Notes: a model not told the origin generated them from the letters alone. Positions 16,606 to 26,419 are shown, counted from the stretch's first letter. The stretch: DNA of 64,000 nucleotides from Aquipseudomonas alcaligenes (GCF_900156545.1 NZ_FTNW01000002.1:1-64000); one strand, 5' to 3'. Made by a program: numbers and translations.

Positions 16606-17439
16606 ATGCGGTTGAACACCTTGTTGCCTCTGGCCTGCGTCATCTCGCTTGCCGCCTGCGTTTCGCTCCCCAACCCGACCGAACGCCGCATTCAGGCCGC
16701 GGCGCTGGCTCAGGCCGGCAACTGGCAAGGGCTGGAACTGCGCGCCGGAGCCTTTCGCCTACAGACCTATGTGCCGAGCCAGATAACCGCCAATGAAGTC
16801 CTCACGCTTTACCTGGAAGGCGATGGCCTGGCCTGGCTCAACAGCCATCAGCCCTCCCTCGATCCCACGCCCCTGAATCCGCTGGCGCTGCGCCTGGCGC
16901 TGGCACAACCGGATGGCAACGCTGCCTATCTCGGGCGCCCCTGCCAGTATCTGGGTGCAACGCAGGAGCCTTGTCAGCAGGGTTACTGGACGGAACAACG
17001 ATTTGCCGAGGTCGTAGTCACCAGTCTTGACCAGGCCAGCGATACGCTGAAGGCCCGCTTCGGAGCCAGACGTCTAACGCTGGTGGGCTACTCCGGTGGT
17101 GGCGCCCTTGCCCTGCTGCTGGCAGCACGCCGCAACGACGTGGAACGGGTCATCACCGTGGCCGGCAATCTTGACCATGCTGCATGGACCCACCTGCACC
17201 GCGTTTCCCCCTTGCAGGGCTCGCTCAACCCGGCAGAGCTACGTGCTTCGCTGGCGCGGGTGCCACAACTGCACCTGCAGGGCCAGGTCGATCAGGTGAT
17301 GCCTGCAACACTGGCCAGGGATTTCGTTGCCGGTTATCCGCCGATGCACCACGCACGGGTCAAGGTCATCCCGGGCTTCGACCACCACTGCTGCTGGGCG
17401 CAGGAGTGGTCGAACCTCTGGCGAGGGATGCACCACTAG
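16606..17439 (+). CDS. Lipoprotein with alpha/beta-hydrolase fold
   Basis: A 277-aa predicted lipoprotein: lipobox LAAC with Cys18, then an alpha/beta-hydrolase core with the nucleophile elbow GYSGGG (about residues 161-166). A candidate catalytic Asp lies in QVDQVMP and His in GFDHHC near the C-terminus. It would be a lipid-anchored esterase or peptidase-like enzyme in the envelope; the substrate is unknown. Its stop codon overlaps the stop of the convergent lipoprotein gene (17436-17439), so there is no room for a separate terminator between them. Confidence 0.82.
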   Translation: MRLNTLLPLACVISLAACVSLPNPTERRIQAAALAQAGNWQGLELRAGAFRLQTYVPSQITANEVLTLYLEGDGLAWLNSHQPSLDPTPLNPLALRLALAQPDGNAAYLGRPCQYLGATQEPCQQGYWTEQRFAEVVVTSLDQASDTLKARFGARRLTLVGYSGGGALALLLAARRNDVERVITVAGNLDHAAWTHLHRVSPLQGSLNPAELRASLARVPQLHLQGQVDQVMPATLARDFVAGYPPMHHARVKVIPGFDHHCCWAQEWSNLWRGMHH

Positions 17440-17969
17440 TTGCGGAACTCGATCTGCAACTCTGCCCCCTCCACCGAATCCCAGTAGTCATCCACCCGGT
17501 CGTTGGTGATCAGCCGGCCATTGAGCTGATAGGGACTGAGCTCGGCCGGCTTCTCCACGAACAGCGGCGGCAACAGCGGTTCGCGCTCGGTAAGCTCCAG
17601 CGGGGCACCCAGCTCCAGGCGCTGCACCAACTCGTCCGGCAGGCGCAGATCGAGCGTGGCCGGCGGCAGAGCCTCGACCTTGGGGGCGGGCTTCTGGGCA
17701 GCCTTGGGCAGTACGCGAGCCTCGACAGGCGCCTTGTCCGGCGGCGCAGCGCGTACTCGGGCTTCCTGCCGGGGGGGTGCGGGCGGTTGTTCCGGTTTGG
17801 CCTCGACGGTGCGCTCTACCTCGACGGGCTGAGCGGGCACCTTGGGTTGCTCTATTGCGGGAGCGGCGGGTTCTGGCGCCGGGGTCGGCTTGGGCGGCGC
17901 CGGCGCTTGGTCACAGGCCGCCAGCAGGGTGACGACCAGGCCCAGGGCCATCGGGCGAATAAGGTTCAT
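17436..17969 (-). CDS. Proline-rich lipoprotein of unknown function
   Basis: 177 aa. Signal peptide with lipobox LLAAC (Cys19), then a Pro/Ala/Glu/Lys-rich spacer (about 22-105) likely to be extended in the periplasm. A short folded C-terminal part follows (about 105-177: LDLRLPDELVQRLELG, then LITNDRVDDYWDSVEGAELQ). I do not recognise the family. It lies downstream of the 820-aa membrane protein on the same strand, 69 bp away. Confidence 0.75.
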   Translation of the reverse strand: MNLIRPMALGLVVTLLAACDQAPAPPKPTPAPEPAAPAIEQPKVPAQPVEVERTVEAKPEQPPAPPRQEARVRAAPPDKAPVEARVLPKAAQKPAPKVEALPPATLDLRLPDELVQRLELGAPLELTEREPLLPPLFVEKPAELSPYQLNGRLITNDRVDDYWDSVEGAELQIEFRN

Positions 17970-18038
17970 GATCAGCAGGTTTGCCTGAAGAATGTTTCCA
18001 TGCTCGCCCCAGACCCGCGATCTGGCAAGCCGCAGGCT

Positions 18039-20501
18039 TTACCTCATGTTGCACCAGGCCTGCAGATACCGGCGATCCAGGCCCTGCCACTGTTCGCCAC
18101 GCACCAGTTCCGCAGCCGGCAGCCATAGCTCGCCACAGGGCTGCAGCGCGACCGCGGGCAGCGCCAGCAGCGCCCCCAGCGGTTGGCGACAAGCCTGCCA
18201 TTCGGCGGCGGAATCTTCGTGCTCCCAGTCGGTGGGCAGGACCCGCCATTCGAGACCGTGGGCGTCGAAAAGCAGGAAATGCGGCATGCAGCCGAGGTGT
18301 TGCTCGCCCTGGCGCAGCGTGCGCGCCTGTAGGTCGAGCAGCAGCAGGTGCCAGCGGTCGCTGTCGGCACTCTCGACTGCCTGCAGGCGCGGTACATGGC
18401 GGGTCAGCGCCAGGTAGCGGCCATCTTCCGACCAGATCAGTGCGGGGCCGACATCGGCCAGGCACATCCCCGAAGCAGTGAGCAGACAGCCGTCGCCGCG
18501 CGGGTGGCGCTCACGCGGATAGCCGTCGCGATACTCGCTCTGCGCCCCGAACAGCCAGGCGGCATCCCGCCCTCCCGGCGCCGGCAGGATGAAGTCGCCG
18601 TCGGCATTGGCCACCTGCGGACACTCCACCAGGCGCCAGCCCGGTAGCGCCTGCAGACCATCGGCACCGACGCGCAGCGCGAGGTTGCGCAGATACAGCC
18701 GCGAGTGCTCGTCTCGCTCGACGAAGCCTGCCGCCTGTTCGGCCGCCGGCGCTGCCTGGTCATAACGATGCAGGGCCGTGTCCCGCTCCTCACGCCCCAG
18801 CCGACCGACGATGCAGGCCAGGCTCAACACGCCCGCACGGAAACCCAGCAATCCGGCGATCAGCGGACGCTGCGCAAACTCCAGCAGAGTACGCCGCTGC
18901 AGGTCCGCGACGCAGAGCCTGTGCGGCACCGCCGGCGCCTCGGCAAACGCGATCAAGGCCAGGTAGCGACCGCAGTCGGACACCCGATGATCAAGCAGCC
19001 ACTCGCCCTCCAGCTGCCAGTCGCCGATCCGACAGGCATAGGCGCCGAGGTGACCATCGCGGCTGTCGCGCAGCCACTCGAAGCGCGGCGACTCGCCGTC
19101 CGTCATCGCCTCGCCGAGCACAGCGCCCTCGCCACGCACACCCTTGGCCTCCAGCGGCAGGACGCGGGTCAACCCGGCGCCCTGCTGTTCACCGAGCAGG
19201 AGGCGCCCTTCTGGGTCATGACCAGTGACGGTTTCTACTTCGCCGTAGTAATGCTGCAGCTGGTAACCGAAGCCAAGGTGGTCGAGCTGCGCCGTCGCCA
19301 GGCGCCCCTGCAGATGCAGCTCCGTCTGGCTCAGCGCGCAGGGTTCATCCCAGAGCAGCCCCGGTTCCGCCTCGGCGGTCACCCAGGGCTCGGGCAACTC
19401 GCGCCAGCCCTGCCCGGCCTGCCAGAGCCAGAGTGTCTTCGGCCAGGCCCGGCCGATACGGCAGACCAGGGCCTGGCCGTCGTCGCGCCACAGCGGCAGC
19501 TCGTCAGCCGCCAGCAGCAGATCGCTGGGTTCGCCATCGATCTCCAGGCGCAGCGCCGGGTAGCGCAGCGGCTGCAGCGGGTCCTCCAGCTCGCGCAGGG
19601 TTTCCGGCAGGTACGGCACCCCACGCAGGCGATGCGCTGCGGCCGGCGCGGGGAAATCGCGCCCGCCCAGCTCCACCGACCAGCCCGGCTCCAGCCACAG
19701 GTCGCGCACCGCCACCAGGTCGACGCCCTCGCTCTGCGCCAGCAGCTCGGCCAGCGGCATGCGATAACCCTGGTTGCCCACCAGCGGGCTGTGCCGACCG
19801 CCGATGGCCTCGTCGCTGAAGTCGTCGATCTCCCAGAATTCGCCGATCTCGGTATTGCGGTACACCCGTCGCTGCTGGCGGTCGAGAATCAACAGGCCCC
19901 AGCGCTCACGGCTTGGCAGCGGCGCGGCGAAGTAGCGGCCGCTGGCGGAAAAGCGTACCGAGGCACCGAGGCCCTCCAGCAGCACGCCGTCGGGGAACAG
20001 GTAGCTGCCGTAGGTCGGCCCGCCCATGGCGATCTCGCCCCAGGCAAAGGTGCGGATGGTCTCGCCTTCCGGCGTCTGCAGATCACCACCGCCCCAGGCG
20101 CTGGGGCCGTTCGACGAAGCGATTTCGGCCGTTTGCGGCTTGGCCTTGGCCAGGCCGAGACGCTTCTCGTAGCTGGCCACCAGCGCCAGCCCGAACAACA
20201 GCAGCAGCGCGCAAAGCGGCACCGCCCACCAGGCCGACAGCCAGGCGAACAGAGAGAAGCTCAGACCGATCACCGCAGCGGTCAGCAGCCAGCTCAGGAC
20301 CGCAGCCACGCGGCGCCAGCCCAGACGGGCGCACAGCCCCGTGAGCAGGGCGAACATTGCCACCAGAGCCAGCGCCGCCCAAGGCGCAAGCATGGCCACG
20401 GCGACAATGGGCAGCACCAGCTTGACCAGCTCCCAGAGCAGCTTGATCACAAGCTTGCCCAGCGACTCTGCGGCTTCTTCCGGGGTTTCCATATTGGCCA
20501 T
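18039..20501 (-). CDS. Large membrane protein of unknown function
   Basis: 820 aa. The N-terminal about 115 residues contain four hydrophobic segments. The remaining roughly 700 residues are soluble, rich in Trp, Leu and aromatic residues, with repeated phrases of the type GRYLALI, GRYLALT and GRYFAAP. These recall the blades of a beta-propeller-like fold. No enzyme motif was found. The ATG at 20501 has GGGAG seven bases upstream. It is the last large gene of a same-strand series that begins with the vWA lipoprotein, sigma factor and anti-sigma factor, 52 bp after the anti-sigma stop, and may share their transcript. Confidence 0.75.
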   Translation of the reverse strand: MANMETPEEAAESLGKLVIKLLWELVKLVLPIVAVAMLAPWAALALVAMFALLTGLCARLGWRRVAAVLSWLLTAAVIGLSFSLFAWLSAWWAVPLCALLLLFGLALVASYEKRLGLAKAKPQTAEIASSNGPSAWGGGDLQTPEGETIRTFAWGEIAMGGPTYGSYLFPDGVLLEGLGASVRFSASGRYFAAPLPSRERWGLLILDRQQRRVYRNTEIGEFWEIDDFSDEAIGGRHSPLVGNQGYRMPLAELLAQSEGVDLVAVRDLWLEPGWSVELGGRDFPAPAAAHRLRGVPYLPETLRELEDPLQPLRYPALRLEIDGEPSDLLLAADELPLWRDDGQALVCRIGRAWPKTLWLWQAGQGWRELPEPWVTAEAEPGLLWDEPCALSQTELHLQGRLATAQLDHLGFGYQLQHYYGEVETVTGHDPEGRLLLGEQQGAGLTRVLPLEAKGVRGEGAVLGEAMTDGESPRFEWLRDSRDGHLGAYACRIGDWQLEGEWLLDHRVSDCGRYLALIAFAEAPAVPHRLCVADLQRRTLLEFAQRPLIAGLLGFRAGVLSLACIVGRLGREERDTALHRYDQAAPAAEQAAGFVERDEHSRLYLRNLALRVGADGLQALPGWRLVECPQVANADGDFILPAPGGRDAAWLFGAQSEYRDGYPRERHPRGDGCLLTASGMCLADVGPALIWSEDGRYLALTRHVPRLQAVESADSDRWHLLLLDLQARTLRQGEQHLGCMPHFLLFDAHGLEWRVLPTDWEHEDSAAEWQACRQPLGALLALPAVALQPCGELWLPAAELVRGEQWQGLDRRYLQAWCNMR

Positions 20502-20553
20502 GGCGCGGCTCCCTGCGCGGTTGAGGGCGGCATTCTACCGCCGTGCAGCATGC

Positions 20554-21423
20554 CTAGCGGGAGCTGGCCGGCTTTTCTGCTTCGCGTTGCAGGCGCGTCA
20601 GCTCTGACTCCAGGTCAAGCTGCGGGAATTCCTGCTTCAGCGCGGCCAGCAGCCTGTCCGCCTCGGCCTGTTTACCCTCGCGCCGCAGCTGCAGCAGGGT
20701 ACGCAAACGCAGCTCCAGTGGCGGCGCCTCAGGCACGGCGGAATGCCCCAGGGTTTCGGCCAGCTGGTCCTCGTTAAGCGTCTCTTGCAGCACCTTGGGC
20801 GGTGCCTCTGGCTGGAGCTTTTCTGGAGCCTCACTACTTCTGGCTGCGGCCTGGGCCTTCTGCTTGAGCATGGCAGTCGGCTGGGCCTGATCACGAGCCA
20901 CATCGGTCTCGACCGGCGCCGCGGAATCAGCCAGCGCCTCAAGCGGCGGTGCGGCCTGCAGCGTTGGCGGCGCGATCGGCCTTGGCGCAGCGTTGGCCGC
21001 CGGCGAGACGGCAAAAGAAGTCGGGCCTGCGCTCGAGCGCTGCGCCTGTTCGGCCTTCTTGTACTCAGGTTCGGCACTCTGCCTGCTTGCCTCCATGACC
21101 GGTGCCATTTCCTGCAGTGCCGGCGCCGGGGCGTCGTAGAGCGGGGGCAGCTGCTCAAGGGTGTGCAGCGCCAGGTTGAGACCGATACCGACGACCGCCA
21201 GACCGGCGACGGCCACCGACCAGCGGGTGCGACTGCCGGCGCCGAACAACCAGGCATGCAGGCGCTGGACGGGATTCGGCCGGGGCGCCGGCGGGCTCAC
21301 GGCCTGGCGCGCGGCATCGAGGATCAGCGCATCCAGGGCGGCGGAAGGCTCTCCGCGGCTGTGCTGGCGGAAATGTTCCAGCAGCTCGCGCTCCTGCTGC
21401 AGATCGTGGGGTTGTTGGCTCAT
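20554..21423 (-). CDS. Putative anti-sigma factor (single-pass membrane protein)
   Basis: 289 aa. A cytoplasmic N-terminus of about 65 residues (LLEHFRQHSRGEPSAALDALIL) is followed by one transmembrane helix (about residues 68-88, WSVAVAGLAVVGIGLNLAL) and a Pro/Ala-rich periplasmic region ending in a Leu/Glu-rich helix. The start overlaps the stop of the ECF sigma gene by 4 nt (ATGA), the usual sigma/anti-sigma arrangement. The zinc-binding HxxxCxxC motif of ZAS anti-sigmas is absent, so the assignment rests on topology and position. Confidence 0.72.
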   Translation of the reverse strand: MSQQPHDLQQERELLEHFRQHSRGEPSAALDALILDAARQAVSPPAPRPNPVQRLHAWLFGAGSRTRWSVAVAGLAVVGIGLNLALHTLEQLPPLYDAPAPALQEMAPVMEASRQSAEPEYKKAEQAQRSSAGPTSFAVSPAANAAPRPIAPPTLQAAPPLEALADSAAPVETDVARDQAQPTAMLKQKAQAAARSSEAPEKLQPEAPPKVLQETLNEDQLAETLGHSAVPEAPPLELRLRTLLQLRREGKQAEADRLLAALKQEFPQLDLESELTRLQREAEKPASSR

Positions 21424-21992
21424 GCGGATACCTCCTCGGCCGAAGCCGGATCGGCCAGCAGCCGACGCAACTTGTTCAACGCATAACGCAGGCGGCTCTT
21501 CACGGTTTCCGCCGGGGTTCGGGTCAGTTCGGCGATCTCCGCCAGCTCCAGGTCGCCATGGGCGCGCAGCAGGAACACCTCGCGCTGCTCCTCGGGCAGG
21601 TCGGCCAGCGCCGCCTGCAGGCGCTCCTGGTCGCGGCTGAGCAACAGCTGCTGCTCGGGGCCGGGGCCCGGGTCGGCGCAGGCGTGCTGCGCCTCATCGT
21701 ATTCAGCAAGCTTTCCCTGGTGGCGACCGCTCTTGCGCCAGTGGTCGATCAGGCGATTACGCGCGATCTGGTACAGCCAGGTCTTGAACAGCACAGCCTC
21801 GCGCTGCTCGCTGGCGCTGCGGATCAGGCTCATCCAGGTGTCCTGAAACACCTCCTCGGCCAGCGCATGGTCGCCGCACAGGCCAAGGAGGAAACGGAAC
21901 AGGCCGAGGCGGTGGCGCTCGTAAAGCTGGGTGAACGCGGCCGCCTCGCCGTTGCGATAACGCCGCAGCAGCGCGGCGTCATCGTCTCTCAT
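21420..21992 (-). CDS. ECF-family RNA polymerase sigma factor
   Basis: 190 aa. Sigma region 2 spans about residues 10-80 (AFTQLYERHRLGLFRFLL, EEVFQDTWMSLI, FKTWLYQIARNRLIDHWRK). Region 4 spans about 120-180 (LPEEQREVFLLRAHGDLELAEIA, then TVKSRLRYALNKLRRLL). I use the ATG at 21992. A TTG at 22004 is also possible; it directly abuts the vWA gene's TAA and would suggest translational coupling. The gene is followed by its probable anti-sigma with a 4-nt overlap. Confidence 0.92.
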   Translation of the reverse strand: MRDDDAALLRRYRNGEAAAFTQLYERHRLGLFRFLLGLCGDHALAEEVFQDTWMSLIRSASEQREAVLFKTWLYQIARNRLIDHWRKSGRHQGKLAEYDEAQHACADPGPGPEQQLLLSRDQERLQAALADLPEEQREVFLLRAHGDLELAEIAELTRTPAETVKSRLRYALNKLRRLLADPASAEEVSA

Positions 21993-22004
21993 GGGTGAGT
22001 TCAA

Positions 22005-23723
22005 TTAGTCGGCCCTGACTTGAACGTTTTGCGGAGTTTGCAGGCTTTGCGCGAGCTCGACCAGTTGCACGAATTCGCCGCGCAGGCCGAACGGGTCCTC
22101 GCCCCTGGCGCCGCGCGCCAGCCTGGCGCTGTCGGCCAGGGAGAAGTCGCCGGTGTACTTGGCATCCCTGAGTTGCTGGGCGAAGGCAGCCACCGCGGCG
22201 GCGAAGCGCAGGTCCTCGCTGGCCTGGTTGATCGGCGTCGCTTGGCCCTTGGCAATCGGCCGCTCGACCAGCTTGCTGGCGCCGCCCTCTGGCGCCTTGT
22301 AGCGCAGGCGCAGCCAGGCGATCTCGCCGGCCTTGCCCGGCTTTTCGTTGGCCTGGGCATAGCGCAGCGGCTCCAGCCAGCCCTTGGCGCCCACCGGCAC
22401 CACTTCGTACAGGGCCGTGACGGTATGCCCGGCGCCGATCTCGCCGGCATCGACCTTGTCGTTGCTGAAGTCTTCGCGCTTCAGCGCACGATTCTCGTAG
22501 CCCAGCAGGCGGTATTCGCTGACCTCAGCCGGGTTGAACTCAACCTGGATCTTCACGTCCTTGGCCACCACGGCCAGGGTCGAGCTGAGCTGGTCGACCA
22601 GCACCTTGCGCGCCTCGCGCAGGTTGTCGATGTAGGCGTAGTTGCCGTCGCCGGCATCGGCCAGCTGCTCCATCAGCTGCTCGTTGTAGTTGTCGGTACC
22701 GAAGCCGAGGGTGGTCAGCGACACACCAGTCTTGCGCTTGTCGGCAGCCAGCTGCTTGAGCGTCTCGAAGTCGCTGATACCGACATTGAAGTCGCCATCG
22801 GTGGCCAGCAGGATGCGGTTGATGCCGCCCTTGAGCAGGCCCTTCTGCGCTTCCTGATAGGCCAGCTGGATACCCGACTCGCCGGCGGTCGAGCCGCCCG
22901 CACTGAGCTGGTCGATGGCCCCGCGGATCTTGGCCTTGTCGCTACCGGCGGTGGATTCCAGCACCACGCTGGCATTGCCGGCATAGGTGACCAGAGCCAC
23001 GCGATCCTGCGGGCGCAGCTGGTCGACCAGCAGCTTGAGCGTGCTCTGCACCATCGGCAGGCCCTCGCGGCGGTCCATAGAGCCGGATACATCGACCAGG
23101 AACACCAGGTTGGCCGGCGGCAGCTCGGCAGCGCTCAGGTCGGCGGCCTTGATCGCCACCCGCAGCAGGCGGGTCTCGGAATTCCACGGCGTGGTCGCCA
23201 GCTCGGTGGCGACGCTGAACGGCACGTCGCCCTCGGGCTTGGGATAGGCGTAGGGGAAGTAGTTGACCAGCTCCTCCAGACGCACCGCGTCCTTGGGCGG
23301 CAGGCTGCCATCATTGAGGAAGCGGCGCACGTTGGCGTAGGCGCCAGTATCCACGTCGATGCTGAAGGTCGATACCGGCTGCTGGGCCACGGCCTGCACC
23401 GGGCTGCTCTCGATCTGTTGGTACTGCTCGCGGTAGACGTCCTGGTAGCCGAAGGCGGCGCTGTCGGCCAGCGGCGCCGCCGGGGCGATCATCGGCATGT
23501 GCTGCGGCACGGCCTTGCGGGCTTCCATCGATCCTGCCGCGACCGAGGGTTGAGCGTAGGATGCGTTGGCATCCAGCTCCTCGCGGAGCACTTCCTGCCG
23601 GGCAGGCTGCTCGGCCACCTTGGGCCCGGCAGGCTCATCGTTGGAGGCGCTGCAGGCCGCCAGGCCCAGCACCAGGGTAGCGCCGAAACTGGCGAGTAGG
23701 GGTTGGGGGACGATGCTGGACAT
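22005..23723 (-). CDS. vWFA-domain lipoprotein (YfbK-like, DUF3520)
   Basis: 572 aa. Signal peptide with lipobox GLAAC (Cys24), a low-complexity linker, a YfbK-type N-terminal domain (about 110-180: VSTFSIDVDTGAYANVRRFL), and a von Willebrand factor A domain with the MIDAS motif DVSGSMD (about residues 209-215), the downstream Thr site and TDGDFNVG. A C-terminal DUF3520 region follows. Such proteins probably bind partner proteins through the metal site; the role is unknown. An AGGAGA ribosome site precedes the ATG. It is the first gene of the vWA/sigma/anti-sigma series and ends exactly where the sigma TTG would begin. Confidence 0.88.
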   Translation of the reverse strand: MSSIVPQPLLASFGATLVLGLAACSASNDEPAGPKVAEQPARQEVLREELDANASYAQPSVAAGSMEARKAVPQHMPMIAPAAPLADSAAFGYQDVYREQYQQIESSPVQAVAQQPVSTFSIDVDTGAYANVRRFLNDGSLPPKDAVRLEELVNYFPYAYPKPEGDVPFSVATELATTPWNSETRLLRVAIKAADLSAAELPPANLVFLVDVSGSMDRREGLPMVQSTLKLLVDQLRPQDRVALVTYAGNASVVLESTAGSDKAKIRGAIDQLSAGGSTAGESGIQLAYQEAQKGLLKGGINRILLATDGDFNVGISDFETLKQLAADKRKTGVSLTTLGFGTDNYNEQLMEQLADAGDGNYAYIDNLREARKVLVDQLSSTLAVVAKDVKIQVEFNPAEVSEYRLLGYENRALKREDFSNDKVDAGEIGAGHTVTALYEVVPVGAKGWLEPLRYAQANEKPGKAGEIAWLRLRYKAPEGGASKLVERPIAKGQATPINQASEDLRFAAAVAAFAQQLRDAKYTGDFSLADSARLARGARGEDPFGLRGEFVQLVELAQSLQTPQNVQVRAD

Positions 23724-23787
23724 GCTGGGGTCTCCTCGGGCGAAAAATCCATTCGCCCGGGTAGACGCTGCGCCATGCCGATACGGG

Positions 23788-24921
23788 TTAAGCGGTTTGC
23801 GAAACTTCTCCGGCGGCGCGCCGGTGAAACTCGCGGAAGCTGATCATGCGCCCGGCCACCGGGTCCCACAGCTTGAGGCTGAGGCAACGCCAGATATCAC
23901 GCGGGTGTAAGGTGGTGACTGTCGGCTCGCGCAACGCCGGGATCGCCGCCATCGCCTCGGGCAGGCGATAGAAGGGAATCGCCGAGTTGGCATGGTGCAC
24001 GTGGTGGTAGCCGATGTTGGCAGTGAACCATGCCATGACCGGCCCGGTACGCATGTAGCTGGATGAGTAGATCGCGGTCTCCACGTAGTCCCAGTCCTCA
24101 CCCTGCGGGTAACGCGCGCCGGGGAAGTTGTGCTGGCAGTAGAACATGTACACACCCAGCGCCGAACCAACCAGGATGGGTATCAGCAGCAGATATAGCA
24201 GCAGGTCGGGGGCGAAGTAGGACAGCAGCAGTACTGTCGTCAGGTTCAGCGACAGCGCCAGCAACGACCAACCGCGGTGGCGGGGCTGGGTGACCAGCGA
24301 AACCAGGCAGATGCTGAACACGAAGATGGTCTGCGAGCCGAGCAGGATCATCAACGGGTGACGCGCGATGCGGTAGCGCAGGCGCTTCCAGGTGCTGGCG
24401 CGGGCATATTCTTCGGTGGAGATCAGCGGAAAAGTGCCCAGATCGGTGTGGGTGGACAGCAGCGGCAGGCGCCCCTGCTCAGCGCCGACGTATTGGCAGC
24501 TGTGGCCGTGGTGGTAGTCGTGGGACTGCTTCCACAGGGTAGGCGGCGCCAGCAGCATCAGGCCGTAGCCCTTGAAGAACAGGTCGGCGAAGCGCGAGCC
24601 GCGCAGGATCGCGCCGTGCATGTAGTCATGGAACAGCACGAACATGCGCACCAGCGCCAGGCCCAGCAGCACGCTGAACACCAGGCGCAGCGGCCACCAT
24701 AGCGGCGCGGCGGCGCCAATGCCGAACAGAGCGAGCGCCGCGAAGCTGGTCCAGAAGTGCCACCAGCTGCGGCGCCGGTCCTCGACCGTGAAGGGCAGCG
24801 TCTGGCGGATCAGCTCCTTGCCGAAGCGCGCCAGCTCCTCGCGGCTCAGCGCGTCAGTGGGCCAGGGAACGGCGGCGGCCGCCGCGGAATCGCGTTGCCG
24901 CAGGGGCTCGTGGACCGTCAT
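23788..24921 (-). CDS. Membrane fatty acid desaturase (desaturase 1)
   Basis: A 377-aa integral membrane di-iron enzyme. The three His boxes are present: FHDYMHG (about residue 99), HDYHHGH (about 135) and YHHVHH near residue 305, between hydrophobic segments. It would desaturate or hydroxylate a fatty acyl chain at the cytoplasmic face using O2 and electrons from a ferredoxin/reductase. The ATG at 24921 follows AGGAGG by five bases; a GTG one codon upstream is an alternative. It lies 14 bp downstream of the amidase gene on the same strand, divergent from the acyl-ligase operon. I count it as part of the fatty-amine cluster on that basis. Confidence 0.9.
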   Translation of the reverse strand: MTVHEPLRQRDSAAAAAVPWPTDALSREELARFGKELIRQTLPFTVEDRRRSWWHFWTSFAALALFGIGAAAPLWWPLRLVFSVLLGLALVRMFVLFHDYMHGAILRGSRFADLFFKGYGLMLLAPPTLWKQSHDYHHGHSCQYVGAEQGRLPLLSTHTDLGTFPLISTEEYARASTWKRLRYRIARHPLMILLGSQTIFVFSICLVSLVTQPRHRGWSLLALSLNLTTVLLLSYFAPDLLLYLLLIPILVGSALGVYMFYCQHNFPGARYPQGEDWDYVETAIYSSSYMRTGPVMAWFTANIGYHHVHHANSAIPFYRLPEAMAAIPALREPTVTTLHPRDIWRCLSLKLWDPVAGRMISFREFHRRAAGEVSQTA

Positions 24922-24935
24922 CACGCCCTCCTCGC

Positions 24936-26405
24936 TCAGGCCAGCGCCGGCGCGGCGGCCTGCAGCTGCAGGAACAGCTCGGGGCGCCGCTGCTTCCAGG
25001 GTTGCGCCTGTTCGAGCTGGCCGGCCAGACGCAGCAGCAGCGCCTCGCCACCGAACTCGGCGCTGAGCATCAGACCGATTGGCAGGCCCGCGGCATTCCA
25101 GTGCAGCGGCAGGGAAATGGCCGGCTGCCCGGAGGCGTTGTGGATGGCGGTGAAGGGGCTGTAATCCAGCAGCGGCGCGTAGGCCTTGTCCAGGTCACCC
25201 TCCTGAACGTCGACCACGCCGTTACGCAGCGGCGGCGTCGCCAGGGTCGGGGTCAGCCAGCAGTCGTATGTCTGATGGAAGCGCGCCATCTCACGACCGA
25301 TCTGCTGCAGCACCAACTCGGACAGCTGGTATTCGACAGCGCTGACGGCGCGGCCACGCTGCTGCACGGCACGGGTCAGCCCCTCCAGCTCGCCCTCCTG
25401 CGGCGGGCGGCCGAGCTGCAGGGTCATCAGCTCCACGGCGAAGGCGATGCCGGAGTACCACAGAGTAGTGAAGGCACCGACGAAGCTCTCGGCCTCGATC
25501 TGCGGCTGTGCCTCTTCGACCGTGTGACCGAGCGACTCGAGCAGCCTGGCAGTGCTCTCCACCGCCTCGATGCAGTCAGGGTGCAGCGGCCGGCCGGCCG
25601 GATCAATGCGGGAGAAAGCGATGCGCAGACGCCCTGGCGCGCGGCCTAACTCGTCGAGAAAGGCACCGTTCATCGGCGGCGCACGGTAGGGATCGCCCGG
25701 CACTGCGCCATGGGTTGCGTCCAGCAGAGCCGCGCTGTCACGCACGGTGCGGGTCAGCACATGCTCATCGAGCAGGCCGCTGAGCAGCTCGCCGAAATCC
25801 GGGGCCAGCGAGTTGCGCGCCCGAGTCGGCTTGAGTCCTACCAGGCCGCAGCAGGAGGCAGGAATACGGATTGAGCCGCCACCATCATTGCCATGAGCCG
25901 CCGGCACCATACCGCAGGCCACCGCGGCCGCGGCGCCACCGCTGGAGCCTCCGGTCGAGTGGTCGAGGTTCCAGGGGTTGCGCGCCGGGCCGTAGAACGC
26001 ACCTTCGGTGGTCGGCAGGATGCCGAACTCCGGGGTGTTCGACTTGCCGATGAAGTTGAGCCCTGCCTGGCGCCAACGGCTGACCAATTCGCAGTCCTGC
26101 GCCATTACACGCCCGCGCAGCATGCGCGACGACAGTGCCGAGGGCATGCCCTGGCAGTCACCGAGGATGTCCTTGAGCAGGAACGGCACGCCATGCAGCG
26201 GGCCGCTCAGCGCGCTCTTGTCCTGCTGGGCTGCCACCGCCCGGGCGCTGTCGTAAGCCTTGTAGACCACCGCGTTGACTGCGGGATTGAAAGCTTCGAT
26301 GCGGCGTATCGATTCCTCTACCAGTTCGGAGGGCTGCACCTCACGCTTCCTGACCAGTTCGGCAAGACCGAGGGCATCGAATTCCGAATATTCGGCAAAG
26401 GACAT
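24936..26405 (-). CDS. Amidase-signature family hydrolase
   Basis: 489 aa. The Lys-Ser-Ser triad is visible: Lys78 in FLLKDI, Ser154 in [12 protein letters not shown] and the nucleophile Ser178 in [10 protein letters not shown]. It would hydrolyse an amide; the substrate is unknown. The ATG at 26405 is preceded by CAGGAGAG with good spacing; the frame extends to 26570 without a ribosome site. It heads a two-gene unit with desaturase 1 and is divergent from the fatty acyl-AMP ligase. In that setting it might deacylate an N-acylated intermediate, but an unrelated catabolic role cannot be excluded. Confidence 0.88.
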   Translation of the reverse strand: MSFAEYSEFDALGLAELVRKREVQPSELVEESIRRIEAFNPAVNAVVYKAYDSARAVAAQQDKSALSGPLHGVPFLLKDILGDCQGMPSALSSRMLRGRVMAQDCELVSRWRQAGLNFIGKSNTPEFGILPTTEGAFYGPARNPWNLDHSTGGSSGGAAAAVACGMVPAAHGNDGGGSIRIPASCCGLVGLKPTRARNSLAPDFGELLSGLLDEHVLTRTVRDSAALLDATHGAVPGDPYRAPPMNGAFLDELGRAPGRLRIAFSRIDPAGRPLHPDCIEAVESTARLLESLGHTVEEAQPQIEAESFVGAFTTLWYSGIAFAVELMTLQLGRPPQEGELEGLTRAVQQRGRAVSAVEYQLSELVLQQIGREMARFHQTYDCWLTPTLATPPLRNGVVDVQEGDLDKAYAPLLDYSPFTAIHNASGQPAISLPLHWNAAGLPIGLMLSAEFGGEALLLRLAGQLEQAQPWKQRRPELFLQLQAAAPALA

Positions 26406-26419
26406 ATCACTCTCCTGAC

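Noticed and set aside
18705..20777. A 690-codon plus-strand open frame opposite the 820-aa membrane protein gene
   Set aside because: Its residue composition (Gln/Arg/Ala-rich, no domains) and full overlap with a protein-like gene on the other strand mark it as a shadow.
22020..23699. A 559-codon plus-strand open frame opposite the vWA lipoprotein gene
   Set aside because: The minus-strand frame has a lipobox, a MIDAS motif and a good ribosome site; the plus-strand frame has none of these.
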